Positions 1 through 11,039 are shown, counted from the first letter of the stretch. The stretch is DNA of 64,000 bases from Aliivibrio wodanis (GCA_000953695.1 LN554846.1:744001-808000); one strand, 5' to 3'. Numbers and translations are program-made. The notes: generated by a model not told the origin, from the sequence alone.

Positions 1-332
1 GCATTTAAGTAGAACCCTGCACCCAGACCAAAATCGTAAGCTGCTTCTGCATCATCAGCAACATCTTCACCACGAGGGCTCGTATCCATAGCAACAATAG
101 CAATGCCTAAGTCAGCGGCTTTTTTGAATGCCCCTGCTTTTTGCATGAAGTTTTCATCGGTACAAGTTAATCCTGATAACCAATATAAAACAGGTACAGG
201 GTTAGTTTCAGAGGCATTCGCTGGTAGGAAGATAGCAAAGCGCATATCACAGTTTAATGCTGATGAAGTGTGTGTGTACTGTTTGTGCCAGCCACCGGCA
301 ACTTTAGCTTGGCTGATATTTTCAACGTTCAT
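1..332 (-). CDS. fghA: S-formylglutathione hydrolase, N-terminal part (cut by window edge)
   Basis: Cytosolic esterase-D-family enzyme that hydrolyses S-formylglutathione to formate and glutathione, the second step of glutathione-dependent formaldehyde detoxification. About 110 N-terminal residues are visible, beginning MNVENISQAKVAGGWHKQYT. They include the family block with LYWLSGLTCTDENFMQKAG followed by a DTSPRGEDV stretch. The catalytic Ser/Asp/His lie beyond the window. The start is the ATG at 332, preceded on the minus strand by a GGAGTG Shine-Dalgarno. It shares an upstream 50-bp element with both frmA copies, which supports co-regulation although a chemoreceptor gene lies between. 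The assignment is confident; the 3' end cannot be seen. Confidence 0.9.
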   Translation of the reverse strand, partial: MNVENISQAKVAGGWHKQYTHTSSALNCDMRFAIFLPANASETNPVPVLYWLSGLTCTDENFMQKAGAFKKAADLGIAIVAMDTSPRGEDVADDAEAAYDFGLGAGFYLN

Positions 333-463
333 ATTTCACTCCAAAAAGGATGATACTGATATAAATAGCTTATCTAGCTTACTTAGTCAGTATCATTTAA
401 AGGTAGAAAGAAACAACATCGTGCTTCTTATTTAATAAAGCAAGTATAGTCATTTCTTGAACG

Positions 464-513
464 TTGATAATCCCATTAAAATGAAAATGATTTTTACAAA
501 ACTGTAATAAAAA
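464..513. promoter_or_regulatory. Shared formaldehyde-regulon element, copy A (upstream of fghA)
   Basis: A 50-bp block beginning TTGATAAT, with ATTTTTAC and TGTAATAA downstream. It recurs at 3678-3727 (only a few differences) and at 7724-7773 (same spacing, more diverged). It lies about 130 bp upstream of fghA. A and B carry the small dyad AAAATGATTTT. It is probably the binding site of the LysR regulator encoded at 7790. The repetition is seen directly; the function is inferred. Confidence 0.65.
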
Positions 514-559
514 TTAAACCTGCTAATAAGTATGATAATAACTGACTTAATTGTATGAA

Positions 560-2200
560 TTAGACTTTAAATTGTGCTACTAAATCATCAAGGACTTCAC
601 ATTGAGCAGAAAGAGAAAGGCAGGCATTTTCTGAGCTGCTTACCATCTCTACCATATTATTACTGTTATCTAAAATACGAATAACATTGTTATTGACTTC
701 TTCACTGACACCATTTTGTTGACTAGCCGCGGTGGCAATCTGTGAGTTCATTTCATTCATTAATGAGATAGAAGCAATTATTTCTTTTAATGATTCCGAG
801 GCACTGCTTGCGCTATGAATTGTTTGTTGGCTACTATCCTTACTGGCATCCATAACTGATACCGCTTTATGGGCACCATTTTGTAATTTCTCAATCATAA
901 TTTGAATTTCACCAGTACTTTCTTGTGTTCGACTTGCTAATGAACGCACCTCATCAGCGACCACTGCAAATCCACGACCTTGCTCACCAGCTCTTGCTGC
1001 TTCAATTGCAGCATTTAAGGCAAGTAAATTAGTTTGATCTGCAATACCGCGAATAACATCTAGAATTGAGGCAATATTAGAAACATCAGAATCTAAGTTA
1101 TGAATCACAAGGCTTGCGTTATCTATTTCACTGGACAGTGTTTCAATAGAACTAATTGTGTTACTTAAAATCTGATTGGTATTATGTGTTTCTGTATCGG
1201 CTTTTGTACTGGCTTGAGCTGCTTCATTAGCATTCGATGATACGTTTTGACTTGTTGCTTGCATTTCATTTACAGCAGTAGCAACCATTTCACTTTCTTG
1301 TTGCTGTTGGCCTGAGAATTCAGCGACACTTTGCGTTAATGTTTTAATATTTTCCATTTCAGCACGCACAGCATTAGAAGAGATAATAACTTGTTCTACT
1401 GTTGAATGAATGCGAGTCATAAATTGGTTAAAGCTAATTGCAAGTTGGCCTAATTCATCGTTATTCATTACCTCCATTCGTTTTGTAAGATCACCATCAC
1501 CATCTCCATTTGCAATGTCTGCCATGGCTTTACTAATATTATGTATTGGTTTTAGAACGAGTTTATGTGAAATGACAAAAGATATAATAACTAAGATAAT
1601 GGCGATTATAGCACCGACTTCAAGCACTAATTTACTATAGGTAATTGAATCAGAAATTTCAGTTTTAAGTTGAATTTTAACTTCTTCGATTAATTGGTTG
1701 ATTGCCTTAAGCTGTTGACGCATCACTTGAAATTGTGAATCTAGTTGTGTCCTATTTTGTTCATAATATTCAGTGGATTCTTGTGGTTTAGCAAACATTG
1801 GTTCATAAATACTTACCCAGTTTTTCGTTGCATTAATTAAAGTGGACACTTCATTTTGGTGGTTTGTTGTTAAATAGCCTGCAGAAATTAATTCATTAAC
1901 TTTATTTAGACGAGGTACTACTCGATAAGCATTGTCTTTAAATTCAGCGATGCTGTAATCAATATCATTTTGGTTTTTGGCGAGCGTTAATCCCTGAGCT
2001 GCAGTAATGACTTGATATAAATCTCGATAACCATCTTTTAAGTTATCAAGAACGGGTTGAACAGTATGGTTCAGCTCTTCATTGAGAGACTCTTGATGCC
2101 TTGCTTGAAGAACATTGATAACAGTTATCACTGCGATAATGAGGGCAAGTATCACAATGGGAAATGAGAGTTTGTGTTTGATAGTTAATTGATTAAACAT
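560..2200 (-). CDS. Methyl-accepting chemotaxis protein
   Basis: Inner-membrane chemoreceptor of 546 aa that would signal to CheA/CheW. A first membrane segment lies at about residues 12-32, a periplasmic sensor region at about 33-190 (helical, four-helix-bundle-like; ligand unknown), and a second membrane segment at about 193-213. A HAMP domain follows, then the cytoplasmic signalling hairpin with the near-invariant tip [20 protein letters not shown] and [13 protein letters not shown]. Length and architecture are normal. It sits between frmA copy 1 and fghA in the same orientation, separated by a terminator from frmA. It may therefore be an insertion into an ancestral frmA-fghA unit; a link to formaldehyde or C1 sensing is only speculation. 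The family call is firm. Confidence 0.93.
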   Translation of the reverse strand: MFNQLTIKHKLSFPIVILALIIAVITVINVLQARHQESLNEELNHTVQPVLDNLKDGYRDLYQVITAAQGLTLAKNQNDIDYSIAEFKDNAYRVVPRLNKVNELISAGYLTTNHQNEVSTLINATKNWVSIYEPMFAKPQESTEYYEQNRTQLDSQFQVMRQQLKAINQLIEEVKIQLKTEISDSITYSKLVLEVGAIIAIILVIISFVISHKLVLKPIHNISKAMADIANGDGDGDLTKRMEVMNNDELGQLAISFNQFMTRIHSTVEQVIISSNAVRAEMENIKTLTQSVAEFSGQQQQESEMVATAVNEMQATSQNVSSNANEAAQASTKADTETHNTNQILSNTISSIETLSSEIDNASLVIHNLDSDVSNIASILDVIRGIADQTNLLALNAAIEAARAGEQGRGFAVVADEVRSLASRTQESTGEIQIMIEKLQNGAHKAVSVMDASKDSSQQTIHSASSASESLKEIIASISLMNEMNSQIATAASQQNGVSEEVNNNVIRILDNSNNMVEMVSSSENACLSLSAQCEVLDDLVAQFKV

Positions 2201-2340
2201 AAGGCCAACCTATTAATAGAAAATAATTTTTAGGGTGCCTTAATGTATATAGCTTATCAGTATTACTAATTGTGAGAAAATACGATTTTTTTTGATCTTT
2301 GCGATCTAGATAAAATCTTACTAATAGTAAGGAGGTGAAA

Positions 2341-2373
2341 ATGAAAAAACCTGCTAAGAGTGAGCAGGTTTAA
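2341..2373 (-). terminator. Intrinsic terminator downstream of frmA copy 1
   Basis: Nine-base-pair stem (AAACCTGCT at 2347-2355 with AGCAGGTTT at 2363-2371). On the minus strand a run of T follows, as expected for the end of frmA transcripts. A second 10-bp inverted repeat (2379-2388 with 2406-2415) lies between it and the frmA stop. The plus strand over the hairpin reads as a 10-codon ORF behind a perfect AAGGAGGTG (see findings). Confidence 0.75.
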
Positions 2374-2420
2374 ACAGTGTTATCTTATGTAATTGTTTGT
2401 TTTATATAAGATAACATTGG

Positions 2421-3581
<1,161 letters not shown>

Positions 3582-3677
3582 TTAATATATTTAGATAAGC
3601 AGCCAACTAAAGCCTAGTTGAAATTTTCTTTTCTGCTGTCTCGTTTTAATGTGGCTAGTATAGGTGTTTCATAAGAA

Positions 3678-3727
3678 TTGATAATCCCCTTAAAATGAAA
3701 ATGATTTTTACGTAACTGTAATAATAA
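3678..3727. promoter_or_regulatory. Shared formaldehyde-regulon element, copy B (upstream of frmA copy 1)
   Basis: Second copy of the 50-bp element described at 464-513, nearly identical to copy A. It keeps TTGATAATCCC, the AAAATGATTTT dyad and CTGTAATAA. It ends about 150 bp before the Cys-rich gene at 3876 and starts 109 bp upstream of frmA, so it could also influence the plus-strand genes. Confidence 0.65.
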
Positions 3728-3875
3728 GGGGTATTTTGATATCGAACTGATTAAAATATGTGTTTAGTAGCTCTAAAATTAAAAGGGAGGAGGCAATAAA
3801 AAATGAAGATTATGTCAGGAAAGTTAAACTTAATTCAGTTATGATGTGCACTTCTGGTAGGGATTTGCAGTTGTT

Positions 3876-4223
3876 ATGTATCATTTTAGTCATAAAATTT
3901 GGATACCATTTGTTACTGTATTTGCATTTTTTATTGCAAGTCTTTTACTTACGTCTCAGTTAAGCTCTTCTCTTAGAACAAATAATCCTTTTTCAGTCAG
4001 CGAAGTTACCTCTGGTTGCCCTCAACAAGATCATTCTGTTTCAGGAAAATATGAACTAGATAAGCATCATTGTTGTGCTTCAATGTGTTTATTGAAAGTG
4101 CCTTGCGGGCAATCTATTTCGGTAGGTCTTACTATTTTAGCTACTAGGTCTTTAATTTTAGAAGACAGAGTTGATAAAGCTATTGTACGAAGTAAGACAT
4201 TATTCCGCCCTCCCATCGTTTAA
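3876..4223 (+). CDS. Small Cys/His-rich membrane-anchored protein, function unknown
   Basis: 115-aa protein. Residues 9-31 form one hydrophobic segment (signal anchor or signal peptide), followed by a periplasmic tail with the cluster HHCCASMCLLKVPC and the ending TLFRPPIV. Small proteins with this layout, a Cys-rich middle and an RPP terminus resemble DUF2946-type proteins often found near metal genes. I cannot confirm membership. The dsbA-like gene 121 bp downstream in the same orientation would suit a protein with periplasmic cysteines. The start ATG at 3876 has no strong ribosome site. A 13-codon ORF (3803-3844) just upstream has a strong GGAGGAGG and may drive coupled translation. Confidence 0.55.
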   Translation: MYHFSHKIWIPFVTVFAFFIASLLLTSQLSSSLRTNNPFSVSEVTSGCPQQDHSVSGKYELDKHHCCASMCLLKVPCGQSISVGLTILATRSLILEDRVDKAIVRSKTLFRPPIV

Positions 4224-4344
4224 TTTCTAATCATTACAATTACGTGTTTTGTACACGACCAAATCGTTCAATTTAGCAGGTTATATGTTTATTCACTTAA
4301 CGCTGACTAAAGGTATAACTGTATATATTTAGGAATTATTCAAA

Positions 4345-4941
4345 ATGAAAAAAATAGTAACGCTATTCTCTGCGCTTATGTTGGTGTTTTCAGTTCAAGC
4401 AGCTTCATTTGAAGAAGGTAAGCATTATAAGATCCTCGATGTTGAGAAATCAGAAACCCCTAAAGTAACGGAGTTTTTCTCTTTTTATTGTCCTCATTGT
4501 TATAAATTTGAAGCTATAGTAAAAAGTTTAAAGCCTGCATTACCAAAGAGCGTAAAGTTTGAAAAAATACATGTAGCGTTTATGGGTGAAATGGCAGTTC
4601 CAATGGCAAAGTCTTATGCAACTATGGTTGTTTTAGGCGTTGAAGAAACAATGGTTCCGGCTATGTTTAAGCAAATTCATGAGCTTGGTCTTCGACCAAA
4701 AAATGAAGCAGAACTACGTCAAATATTTATTGATAATGGTGTTGATGCTAAGAAGTACGATGCAACGTATAACAATTTTGTTGTGAACTCGATGCAGCGT
4801 AATTTCGATAAACAATTTGAAGCAAGTACTTTAACAGGAGTTCCTGGTGTATTAGTGAATAATAAATACATTGTTAAACCAGGAGAGATCCGTAGTTATG
4901 ATGAGTACAACCAATTAGTGAATTACTTATTGACGTTATAG
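4345..4941 (+). CDS. DsbA-family periplasmic thiol:disulfide oxidoreductase
   Basis: Exported thioredoxin-fold protein (198 aa) that would introduce disulfides into secreted proteins, re-oxidised by DsbB. It has a signal peptide of about 20 residues, the active site CPHC at residues 49-52 in the DsbA-typical context FFSFYCPHCYKF, and cis-proline P167 in TGVPGVLV. Length and sequence closely resemble Vibrio cholerae TcpG/DsbA. The housekeeping dsbA of Vibrionaceae normally sits in another neighbourhood, so this may be a paralogue. The clean start is ATG 4345 after AGGAATT. It is followed by a terminator shared with the convergent symporter gene. Confidence 0.9.
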   Translation: MKKIVTLFSALMLVFSVQAASFEEGKHYKILDVEKSETPKVTEFFSFYCPHCYKFEAIVKSLKPALPKSVKFEKIHVAFMGEMAVPMAKSYATMVVLGVEETMVPAMFKQIHELGLRPKNEAELRQIFIDNGVDAKKYDATYNNFVVNSMQRNFDKQFEASTLTGVPGVLVNNKYIVKPGEIRSYDEYNQLVNYLLTL

Positions 4942-4965
4942 TGTTGAATAAGCGCTAGATATGAA

Positions 4966-4996
4966 AAAGCCCGCTAGATGTTATCTAACGGGCTTT
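4966..4996. terminator. Bidirectional intrinsic terminator (dsbA-like / symporter)
   Basis: Stem AAAGCCCGCTAGA (4966-4978) pairs with TCTAACGGGCTTT (4984-4996) with one mismatch. A-rich sequence on the 5' side gives the T-tract for the minus-strand gene. Confidence 0.8.
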
Positions 4997-5005
4997 GAAT
5001 GAAAT

Positions 5006-6295
5006 TTATGCAGAATAAGATGTTTGAGATAATAACGGTTTTTCAGATGATAGATTTTGCTTCTTCTGCCACTTATCAATAACTAAAGCGGCAATCATAT
5101 CTCCTTCAACATTGACAGCGGTACGGAAAGTATCAAGCGGACGTTCAATTATTAATAAAATCGCGATGGCTTCTAGTGGGATCCCTGCGGCTAAAAGTAC
5201 CAATTGCATACCAGACATAGATCCTGATGGCATTCCAGGAGCACCAACAGAAGATACCATTGCCATAATGAAGATCATTACTAATCCTGATGTAGTTAAA
5301 TCCACCCCAAAAAGTTGAGCTAAAAATATTGCAGCGACCCCTTCAAATAATGCGGTTCCGTCCATATTCATTACAGCGCCAAGAGGTAAAACCATACTGC
5401 TTGTACTTTGCGATACACCTAATTTTTCTTCTACGCTTTGCATTGCTAATGGTAAAGTCGCAGAGCTAGATGATGTAGCAAAGGCCATCGCCATAGGAGC
5501 GGAGATTGCTTTAAATAAGGTTGTATATTTAATGCCTGTTGCTACTTTTGCAATCGTTGGTAAAACAATAGCACCATGAATTAAAGTAAGAACAAAAACC
5601 AGTAGAGAAAAAAGGGCTAATTGTTCAAATAAAGACTCACCACCACGGACACTAAAATCAAAAATAATGGCAAATACAGCGAGTGGAGATAAGCGAATTA
5701 TCCAACCGACGATAGTATTAATACTTTGATTTAATCCACTTAATACATCAAAAATAGGGTGCTTTTCTGGTAATGATGAAAGTAATGCCAAGCCTAACAT
5801 AAACGAAAAAACAACAATGGCGAGTAGATTTCCATTAGTTAATGCAGCCACAGGATTAACTAATGCCATATTTAAAAGTTTACCGGCAATTGCTGCACCA
5901 TCAGCAGCTTCGCTGCTAATTAACTGAACATTATCGGCAATTGGTGAAAACTCAGTTAATGGTTGCCATGCTGGTAATAGCAATGAAGCCCCCAAACCAA
6001 GTGATATTGCTAATAACGTAGTAAAACTGTAAAAAAGTAATGTATTACGACCAACTTGTTTTAAGCGAGTGATTGAACCTATACTAGTGATCCCTTGCAG
6101 TAAAGAGAACATTACAACTAAACCAACCACCATTTTTAGCAAGCCAATATAAGTGACTTTTCCTAGCATTAATAATTGATACCAGTTTGTTTGGGTTACG
6201 TCAGTTGTTGGTGAAATAAATAGTGCAAAAAACCATGCAAGTAATGCAGCCAGTAGCAATTGCAAGGGTAAAGATTGACGAAGTTTGGTCAACAT
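5006..6295 (-). CDS. Dicarboxylate/amino acid:cation symporter (DAACS/SLC1 family)
   Basis: Inner-membrane secondary transporter of 429 aa that uses an ion gradient to take up a dicarboxylate or an acidic or neutral amino acid. Family landmarks are the serine-rich re-entrant hairpin FATSSSSATLPLA, the MNMDGTAL motif of TM7, the hairpin-2 motif SSVGAPGMPSGSMSG, and about eight hydrophobic segments. The substrate cannot be told from sequence: the DAACS group includes GltP, DctA, SstT and cystine carriers. It stands alone, with a terminator at each end, between the two frmA copies. The start is the ATG at 6295. Confidence 0.88.
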   Translation of the reverse strand: MLTKLRQSLPLQLLLAALLAWFFALFISPTTDVTQTNWYQLLMLGKVTYIGLLKMVVGLVVMFSLLQGITSIGSITRLKQVGRNTLLFYSFTTLLAISLGLGASLLLPAWQPLTEFSPIADNVQLISSEAADGAAIAGKLLNMALVNPVAALTNGNLLAIVVFSFMLGLALLSSLPEKHPIFDVLSGLNQSINTIVGWIIRLSPLAVFAIIFDFSVRGGESLFEQLALFSLLVFVLTLIHGAIVLPTIAKVATGIKYTTLFKAISAPMAMAFATSSSSATLPLAMQSVEEKLGVSQSTSSMVLPLGAVMNMDGTALFEGVAAIFLAQLFGVDLTTSGLVMIFIMAMVSSVGAPGMPSGSMSGMQLVLLAAGIPLEAIAILLIIERPLDTFRTAVNVEGDMIAALVIDKWQKKQNLSSEKPLLSQTSYSA

Positions 6296-6383
6296 AATAA
6301 TAGTTTCCAGTGATTTGGATAGGGGGCTTTTATACGTTTATTGAAGGACTTTTCCTTTAATAAACATATGTACCTTTAAAAAT

Positions 6384-6415
6384 AAAGCCCGTTTGAAATG
6401 AATCTAACGGGCTTT
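6384..6415 (-). terminator. Intrinsic terminator downstream of frmA copy 2
   Basis: Stem AAAGCCCGTT (6384-6393) with AACGGGCTTT (6406-6415) separates frmA copy 2 from the following minus-strand symporter gene. The stem is closely similar to the terminator at 4966-4996. Confidence 0.75.
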
Positions 6416-6454
6416 ACATTTAGTTAATGATCGTTAAGTTTTAAATGTTGAAAC

Positions 6455-7639
<1,185 letters not shown>

Positions 7640-7723
7640 TTAATAAACTATTTAATTTTAAGTTTGCACTATGTTTCTGTGCTCGTCGTCTTGTTGGGTG
7701 CCATTATAAATATTTCTCATCAA

Positions 7724-7773
7724 TTGATAATACGGTAGAATAGTAAATAATTTTTACGGATATGTAATAATAA
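7724..7773. promoter_or_regulatory. Shared formaldehyde-regulon element, copy C (frmA copy 2 / lysR intergenic)
   Basis: Third, more diverged copy of the 50-bp element. It conserves TTGATAAT, ATTTTTAC and TGTAATAATAA at the same spacing as copies A and B. It ends 16 bp before the lysR start codon and lies about 120 bp upstream of frmA copy 2, as expected for a LysR-type operator with autoregulation. Confidence 0.65.
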
Positions 7774-7789
7774 TTGTGGGGAATAATCT

Positions 7790-8662
7790 GTGATTGATTG
7801 GGAAGGGGTCACTGAATTTGTTGCTGTTACTGAAGCGCAAAGCTTTACAGGAGCAGCTCGAACTCTTGATACATCAGTAGCTCAAATTAGCCGTAAAGTT
7901 GCGGCATTAGAAGATCGTCTTTCAATAAAATTATTGATTAGAACAACCAGAAAGGTATCGGTAACTGAAGCGGGTCAAACTTATTACCAACACTGCCGTC
8001 ATTTGGTTGAAGGGTTAAAGCAAGCAGATAGAGCGATCACTGAGCTTAACGCAACGCCTCAAGGTCGTTTAAAGATCACTTCGTCAGTGACTTATGGTGA
8101 GCAGTTAATCGCGCCATTACTCAGTGAGTTTATGCTGATGTATCCACAGCTTGAACTTGAATTAATTTTATCAAACCAAACGTTAGATCTCGTTGAACAA
8201 GATTTTGACCTCGCTATTCGATTGGGCCGATTAACCGATTCAACCATGATGGCAAAGCGTTTATCAAGCAGACAAGTTCGAGTATGCGCCTCTCCTAGTT
8301 ATATTGAAAAACATGGTGAGCCTCATACCTTATCTGAACTGTCGCAACACAATTGCTTGGTTGGTAGCTTACCTATTTGGCGCTTTATCGAAAATAAAAA
8401 AGAGAAAAGCGTAAGAGTGAAAGGGTCCGTTCACTGTAATAGCGGTGCTGCTTTAACGAATGCGGCATTAAAGGGTTTAGGTATTGTTCAACTGCCTGAT
8501 TTTTATGTTCAAGAGTCGATGGATAAAGGTGAGCTTGTAGAGATACTAGTACCTTATCGTGAACCCAAAGAAGGGATTTGGGCGGTATATCCAAATAACC
8601 GCCACCTTTCCACTAAGGTACGTTTACTCGTTGAGTTTCTAGCACAAGAGTTAGCTGAATAA
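7790..8662 (+). CDS. LysR-family transcriptional regulator, likely controls frmA/fghA
   Basis: DNA-binding regulator of 290 aa. It has an N-terminal winged helix-turn-helix (about residues 1-60, with GAARTLDTSVAQISRKVAAL) and a C-terminal effector-binding domain of the periplasmic-binding-protein fold (about 90-290). The start is GTG at 7790 with GGGGAA 8 bp upstream. Divergent orientation to frmA copy 2 and the shared 50-bp element make formaldehyde, or its glutathione adduct, a plausible inducer (inference). The stop codon directly abuts the tadA ATG with no spacer, so tadA is probably translated by coupling. Confidence 0.9.
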   Translation: MIDWEGVTEFVAVTEAQSFTGAARTLDTSVAQISRKVAALEDRLSIKLLIRTTRKVSVTEAGQTYYQHCRHLVEGLKQADRAITELNATPQGRLKITSSVTYGEQLIAPLLSEFMLMYPQLELELILSNQTLDLVEQDFDLAIRLGRLTDSTMMAKRLSSRQVRVCASPSYIEKHGEPHTLSELSQHNCLVGSLPIWRFIENKKEKSVRVKGSVHCNSGAALTNAALKGLGIVQLPDFYVQESMDKGELVEILVPYREPKEGIWAVYPNNRHLSTKVRLLVEFLAQELAE

Positions 8663-9184
8663 ATGAGTGTTGAAAAAGAAAATAAAAATGCGAACTTCTA
8701 TATGCAACGAGCAATGGAACTGGCTGCGATTGCTGAAGAAGAAGGTGAAGTTCCAGTTGGTGCTGTGATTGTCTTAGATGGTGAAATTATCGGAGAAGGG
8801 TGGAACCGTTCTATTGGTTCTCATGATGCAACGGCTCATGCTGAGATGATGGCAATTAAGCAAGCAGGACAGAAGGTAGAAAACTACCGACTTATTGATG
8901 CTACCTTATACGTTACTCTTGAACCTTGCCCTATGTGTGCCGGTGCTATTGTCCATAGTAGAATTAAAAAAGTTATTTTTAGTGCTTCTGACATGAAGAC
9001 TGGGGCGTCAGGCAGTGTAATTAATTTATTTACCTCAGCCACCGCATTTCATTTTGTAGAGTGTGAATCTGGAGTGATGGAAGAAGAGTGTAGAGCACAG
9101 CTACAAGCTTTTTTTAAACGCAGACGTAAAGAGAAAAAAGAAGAGCGAAAACAGCAAAGAACAGAAGAGTTGAAGAATAAATAG
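8663..9184 (+). CDS. tadA: tRNA(adenine34) deaminase
   Basis: Zinc enzyme that deaminates A34 to inosine in the anticodon of tRNA-Arg(ACG), essential for decoding. The protein has 173 aa. The zinc/catalytic motif HAE is at residues 59-61, and PCPMC at 88-92 supplies the other two zinc cysteines. The C-terminus is a highly charged Lys/Arg/Glu tail, as in other Vibrio TadA proteins. The ATG follows the lysR stop immediately. It ends with a strong bidirectional terminator. Confidence 0.95.
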   Translation: MSVEKENKNANFYMQRAMELAAIAEEEGEVPVGAVIVLDGEIIGEGWNRSIGSHDATAHAEMMAIKQAGQKVENYRLIDATLYVTLEPCPMCAGAIVHSRIKKVIFSASDMKTGASGSVINLFTSATAFHFVECESGVMEEECRAQLQAFFKRRRKEKKEERKQQRTEELKNK

Positions 9185-9201
9185 GTAATTTATCTTAAAT
9201 G

Positions 9202-9234
9202 AAAAAGGCAAATTGAACGTCAATTTGCCTTTTT
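9202..9234. terminator. Bidirectional terminator (tadA / small basic ORF)
   Basis: Perfect 15-bp stem AAAAAGGCAAATTGA (9202-9216) with TCAATTTGCCTTTTT (9220-9234) and a 3-nt loop. It serves convergent transcripts. Confidence 0.88.
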
Positions 9235-9268
9235 TAATGCGTGTTAATAAAAATTAGGAGAGGAGATA

Positions 9269-9427
9269 TTAACGACAAGAGAATGCTTCGCCTTCATCAA
9301 ACAGTGATAGTGAATAAAGACGTTGGCGATGAAGTACTTTCTTATGATTATTTAATAACTTACGTCGGCGTTGAGTACTTCCTTTTAAAGACGTTTGTGC
9401 TTTAATTTTTCTTCTATTAGAGAGCAT
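9269..9427 (-). CDS. Small basic protein of unknown function (52 aa)
   Basis: A 52-codon ORF starting MLSNRRKIKAQTSLKG and ending FDEGEAFSCR. It has 16 Lys/Arg residues in the first two thirds and a short acidic patch near the end. The start ATG at 9427 has a strong GGGGGAG ribosome site. The gene is bracketed by terminators at 9202-9234 and 9457-9485, so it is a separate transcription unit. No family recognised. Its small size and basic charge suggest nucleic-acid or ribosome binding, which is inference only. Confidence 0.6.
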   Translation of the reverse strand: MLSNRRKIKAQTSLKGSTQRRRKLLNNHKKVLHRQRLYSLSLFDEGEAFSCR

Positions 9428-9456
9428 AAACTCCCCCTTTTGGTTTAATAAATAAA

Positions 9457-9485
9457 AAATAAGGCTAAGATATTTAGCCTTATTT
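9457..9485 (-). terminator. Intrinsic terminator of mltF
   Basis: Perfect 12-bp stem AAATAAGGCTAA (9457-9468) with TTAGCCTTATTT (9474-9485), followed on the minus strand by a T-rich tail. It lies 60 bp past the mltF stop. Confidence 0.82.
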
Positions 9486-9545
9486 CGAATAATACGATGA
9501 GCGAATTCATCTAGAATATGGGCTCATTGTTACGATTATATGAAC

Positions 9546-11039
9546 CTACTTAATGGTGGTCTCTGAAACTGCATTGCTAGTGGTAGAAGTAGCAGACGAT
9601 AAAGGGACATCAATAACCTGTAAGTCCTCAATAGTTGTATCTTCTAGCTTAAGTTTATTGGCTTGCTCTTGCTCATAGCCAATAATACTTTGGTAATAAC
9701 GACGAATATTTTCTACATATCCTTGAGCCTCATCACCACGAGCAAAACCATAGCGAAGGTATTTGTAATAACGTTGCTGACGTAGTAGGGGAAGGTTATC
9801 TTTTACATCTGTCCATGAGTCCGGATCACCCCCTAAACGTTTAGTTAAACGGCGGGCGTCCATCATATGGCCAAAACCAATGTTATAAGAGGCTAGAGCA
9901 AACCAAATTTTTTCATGCTCGGTGATTGAATCTGGCACTCGTTTTACAATTCGGCGTAAATATTCAGCACCACCACGGATGCTTTGTTCTGGACTGAGAC
10001 GATTTTTTACACCAACAGATTGAGCTGTAGGAAGCGTTAGCATCATCATGCCCCGTACTCCAGTAGGAGATTTTGCTAATGGGTTCCAGTGAGACTCTTG
10101 ATAAGAGAGTGCTGCTAGAAAACGCCAATCAAAATCTCCTGCGTATTTTTTAAATAGAGGTTCCCACTTTGGTAGTTTACTTTCTAGAGCTCGAATAAAA
10201 GCACGAGTATCGACATAATCAAACGATTCAACATGGCCAAAATATTTCTCTTCTAAAAGCGCTAACTGGCCACTTTCTTTTAGTTCACCAAAAAACTCAA
10301 TTAATAACGCTTGTAAGCTATCATCTTCTGTTTTTTGTAAGAACCACGCGACAGGTTGATCTTCGGTTAACTCAAAAGCAACTGCTAGTTCAGGGTGAAT
10401 ACGTTGCGTGAGTGATAATTCAACAGAGTCAGCTAGCGTGTAGTGAACTTCTCCATTTGCTACTTTTTTCAATAACTCACTAACGTCTGTATCGGCTTCG
10501 GTATGCCACTCAAGTTTAGGGTGTTTCTCTTTTAGTTTAGTGAGTGTACCTTCAAAACTTGAATCTTTAACGATAGTTACATTTTCATCAAGTTCAGTGA
10601 GATTTTTGATATTGCGAGGGCGCCAACTTCCTTTTTTATAAACGACTTGTTGGCTAACGTAGTAATAGACAGGGCCAGGATTAAATTGGGAAAGTCGCTC
10701 AGGGGTTATTGTCATATTTGCAGCAATAAGGTCAACCTCATTGCGAGAAAGGGCTGGAAATAATCCTGAATAAGTATAGGCAGGGGTTATCTCTAATTTA
10801 ACTTCTAATTTTTCAGCAAACGCTTTGGCTAAATCATAATCGAGTCCAGTTGGACCATCTGAACCAATATAATAAGAAAGTTGATTGTTTAATGTGCTGA
10901 CTCGTAATGTGCCACGTTCTCTGATTTGCTCTAATTTAGTTTTAGGTTCAGATTCTACTTGGCAACCAGTTAAGGCAAACATCAATGTAGAAATAACTAA
11001 ACAAGATTGTAAAAGACGGTGATATTGAATGTGGCTCAA
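9546..11039 (-). CDS. mltF: Membrane-bound lytic murein transglycosylase F
   Basis: Outer-membrane-associated enzyme (497 aa) that cleaves peptidoglycan glycan strands to 1,6-anhydro products. It has an N-terminal signal with lipobox-like LTGC (C26). A solute-binding-protein-3-type regulatory domain spans about residues 40-270, and a C-terminal SLT lysozyme-like domain about 290-455. The catalytic glutamate is E315 in SYQESHWNP, followed by SPTGVRGMMMLT. The arrangement matches E. coli MltF. It is divergent from purL, as in other Vibrionaceae. Confidence 0.94.
   Translation of the reverse strand: MSHIQYHRLLQSCLVISTLMFALTGCQVESEPKTKLEQIRERGTLRVSTLNNQLSYYIGSDGPTGLDYDLAKAFAEKLEVKLEITPAYTYSGLFPALSRNEVDLIAANMTITPERLSQFNPGPVYYYVSQQVVYKKGSWRPRNIKNLTELDENVTIVKDSSFEGTLTKLKEKHPKLEWHTEADTDVSELLKKVANGEVHYTLADSVELSLTQRIHPELAVAFELTEDQPVAWFLQKTEDDSLQALLIEFFGELKESGQLALLEEKYFGHVESFDYVDTRAFIRALESKLPKWEPLFKKYAGDFDWRFLAALSYQESHWNPLAKSPTGVRGMMMLTLPTAQSVGVKNRLSPEQSIRGGAEYLRRIVKRVPDSITEHEKIWFALASYNIGFGHMMDARRLTKRLGGDPDSWTDVKDNLPLLRQQRYYKYLRYGFARGDEAQGYVENIRRYYQSIIGYEQEQANKLKLEDTTIEDLQVIDVPLSSATSTTSNAVSETTIK

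Noticed and set aside
103-435. 110-aa plus-strand ORF opposite fghA
   Set aside because: It is the antisense shadow of fghA and runs into its upstream region; no ribosome site, and the fghA reading is clearly conserved.
3760-3963. 67-aa ORF with GTG start upstream of the Cys-rich gene
   Set aside because: It overlaps the better-looking Cys-rich frame, lacks a ribosome site at its start and has low-complexity Leu-rich translation.
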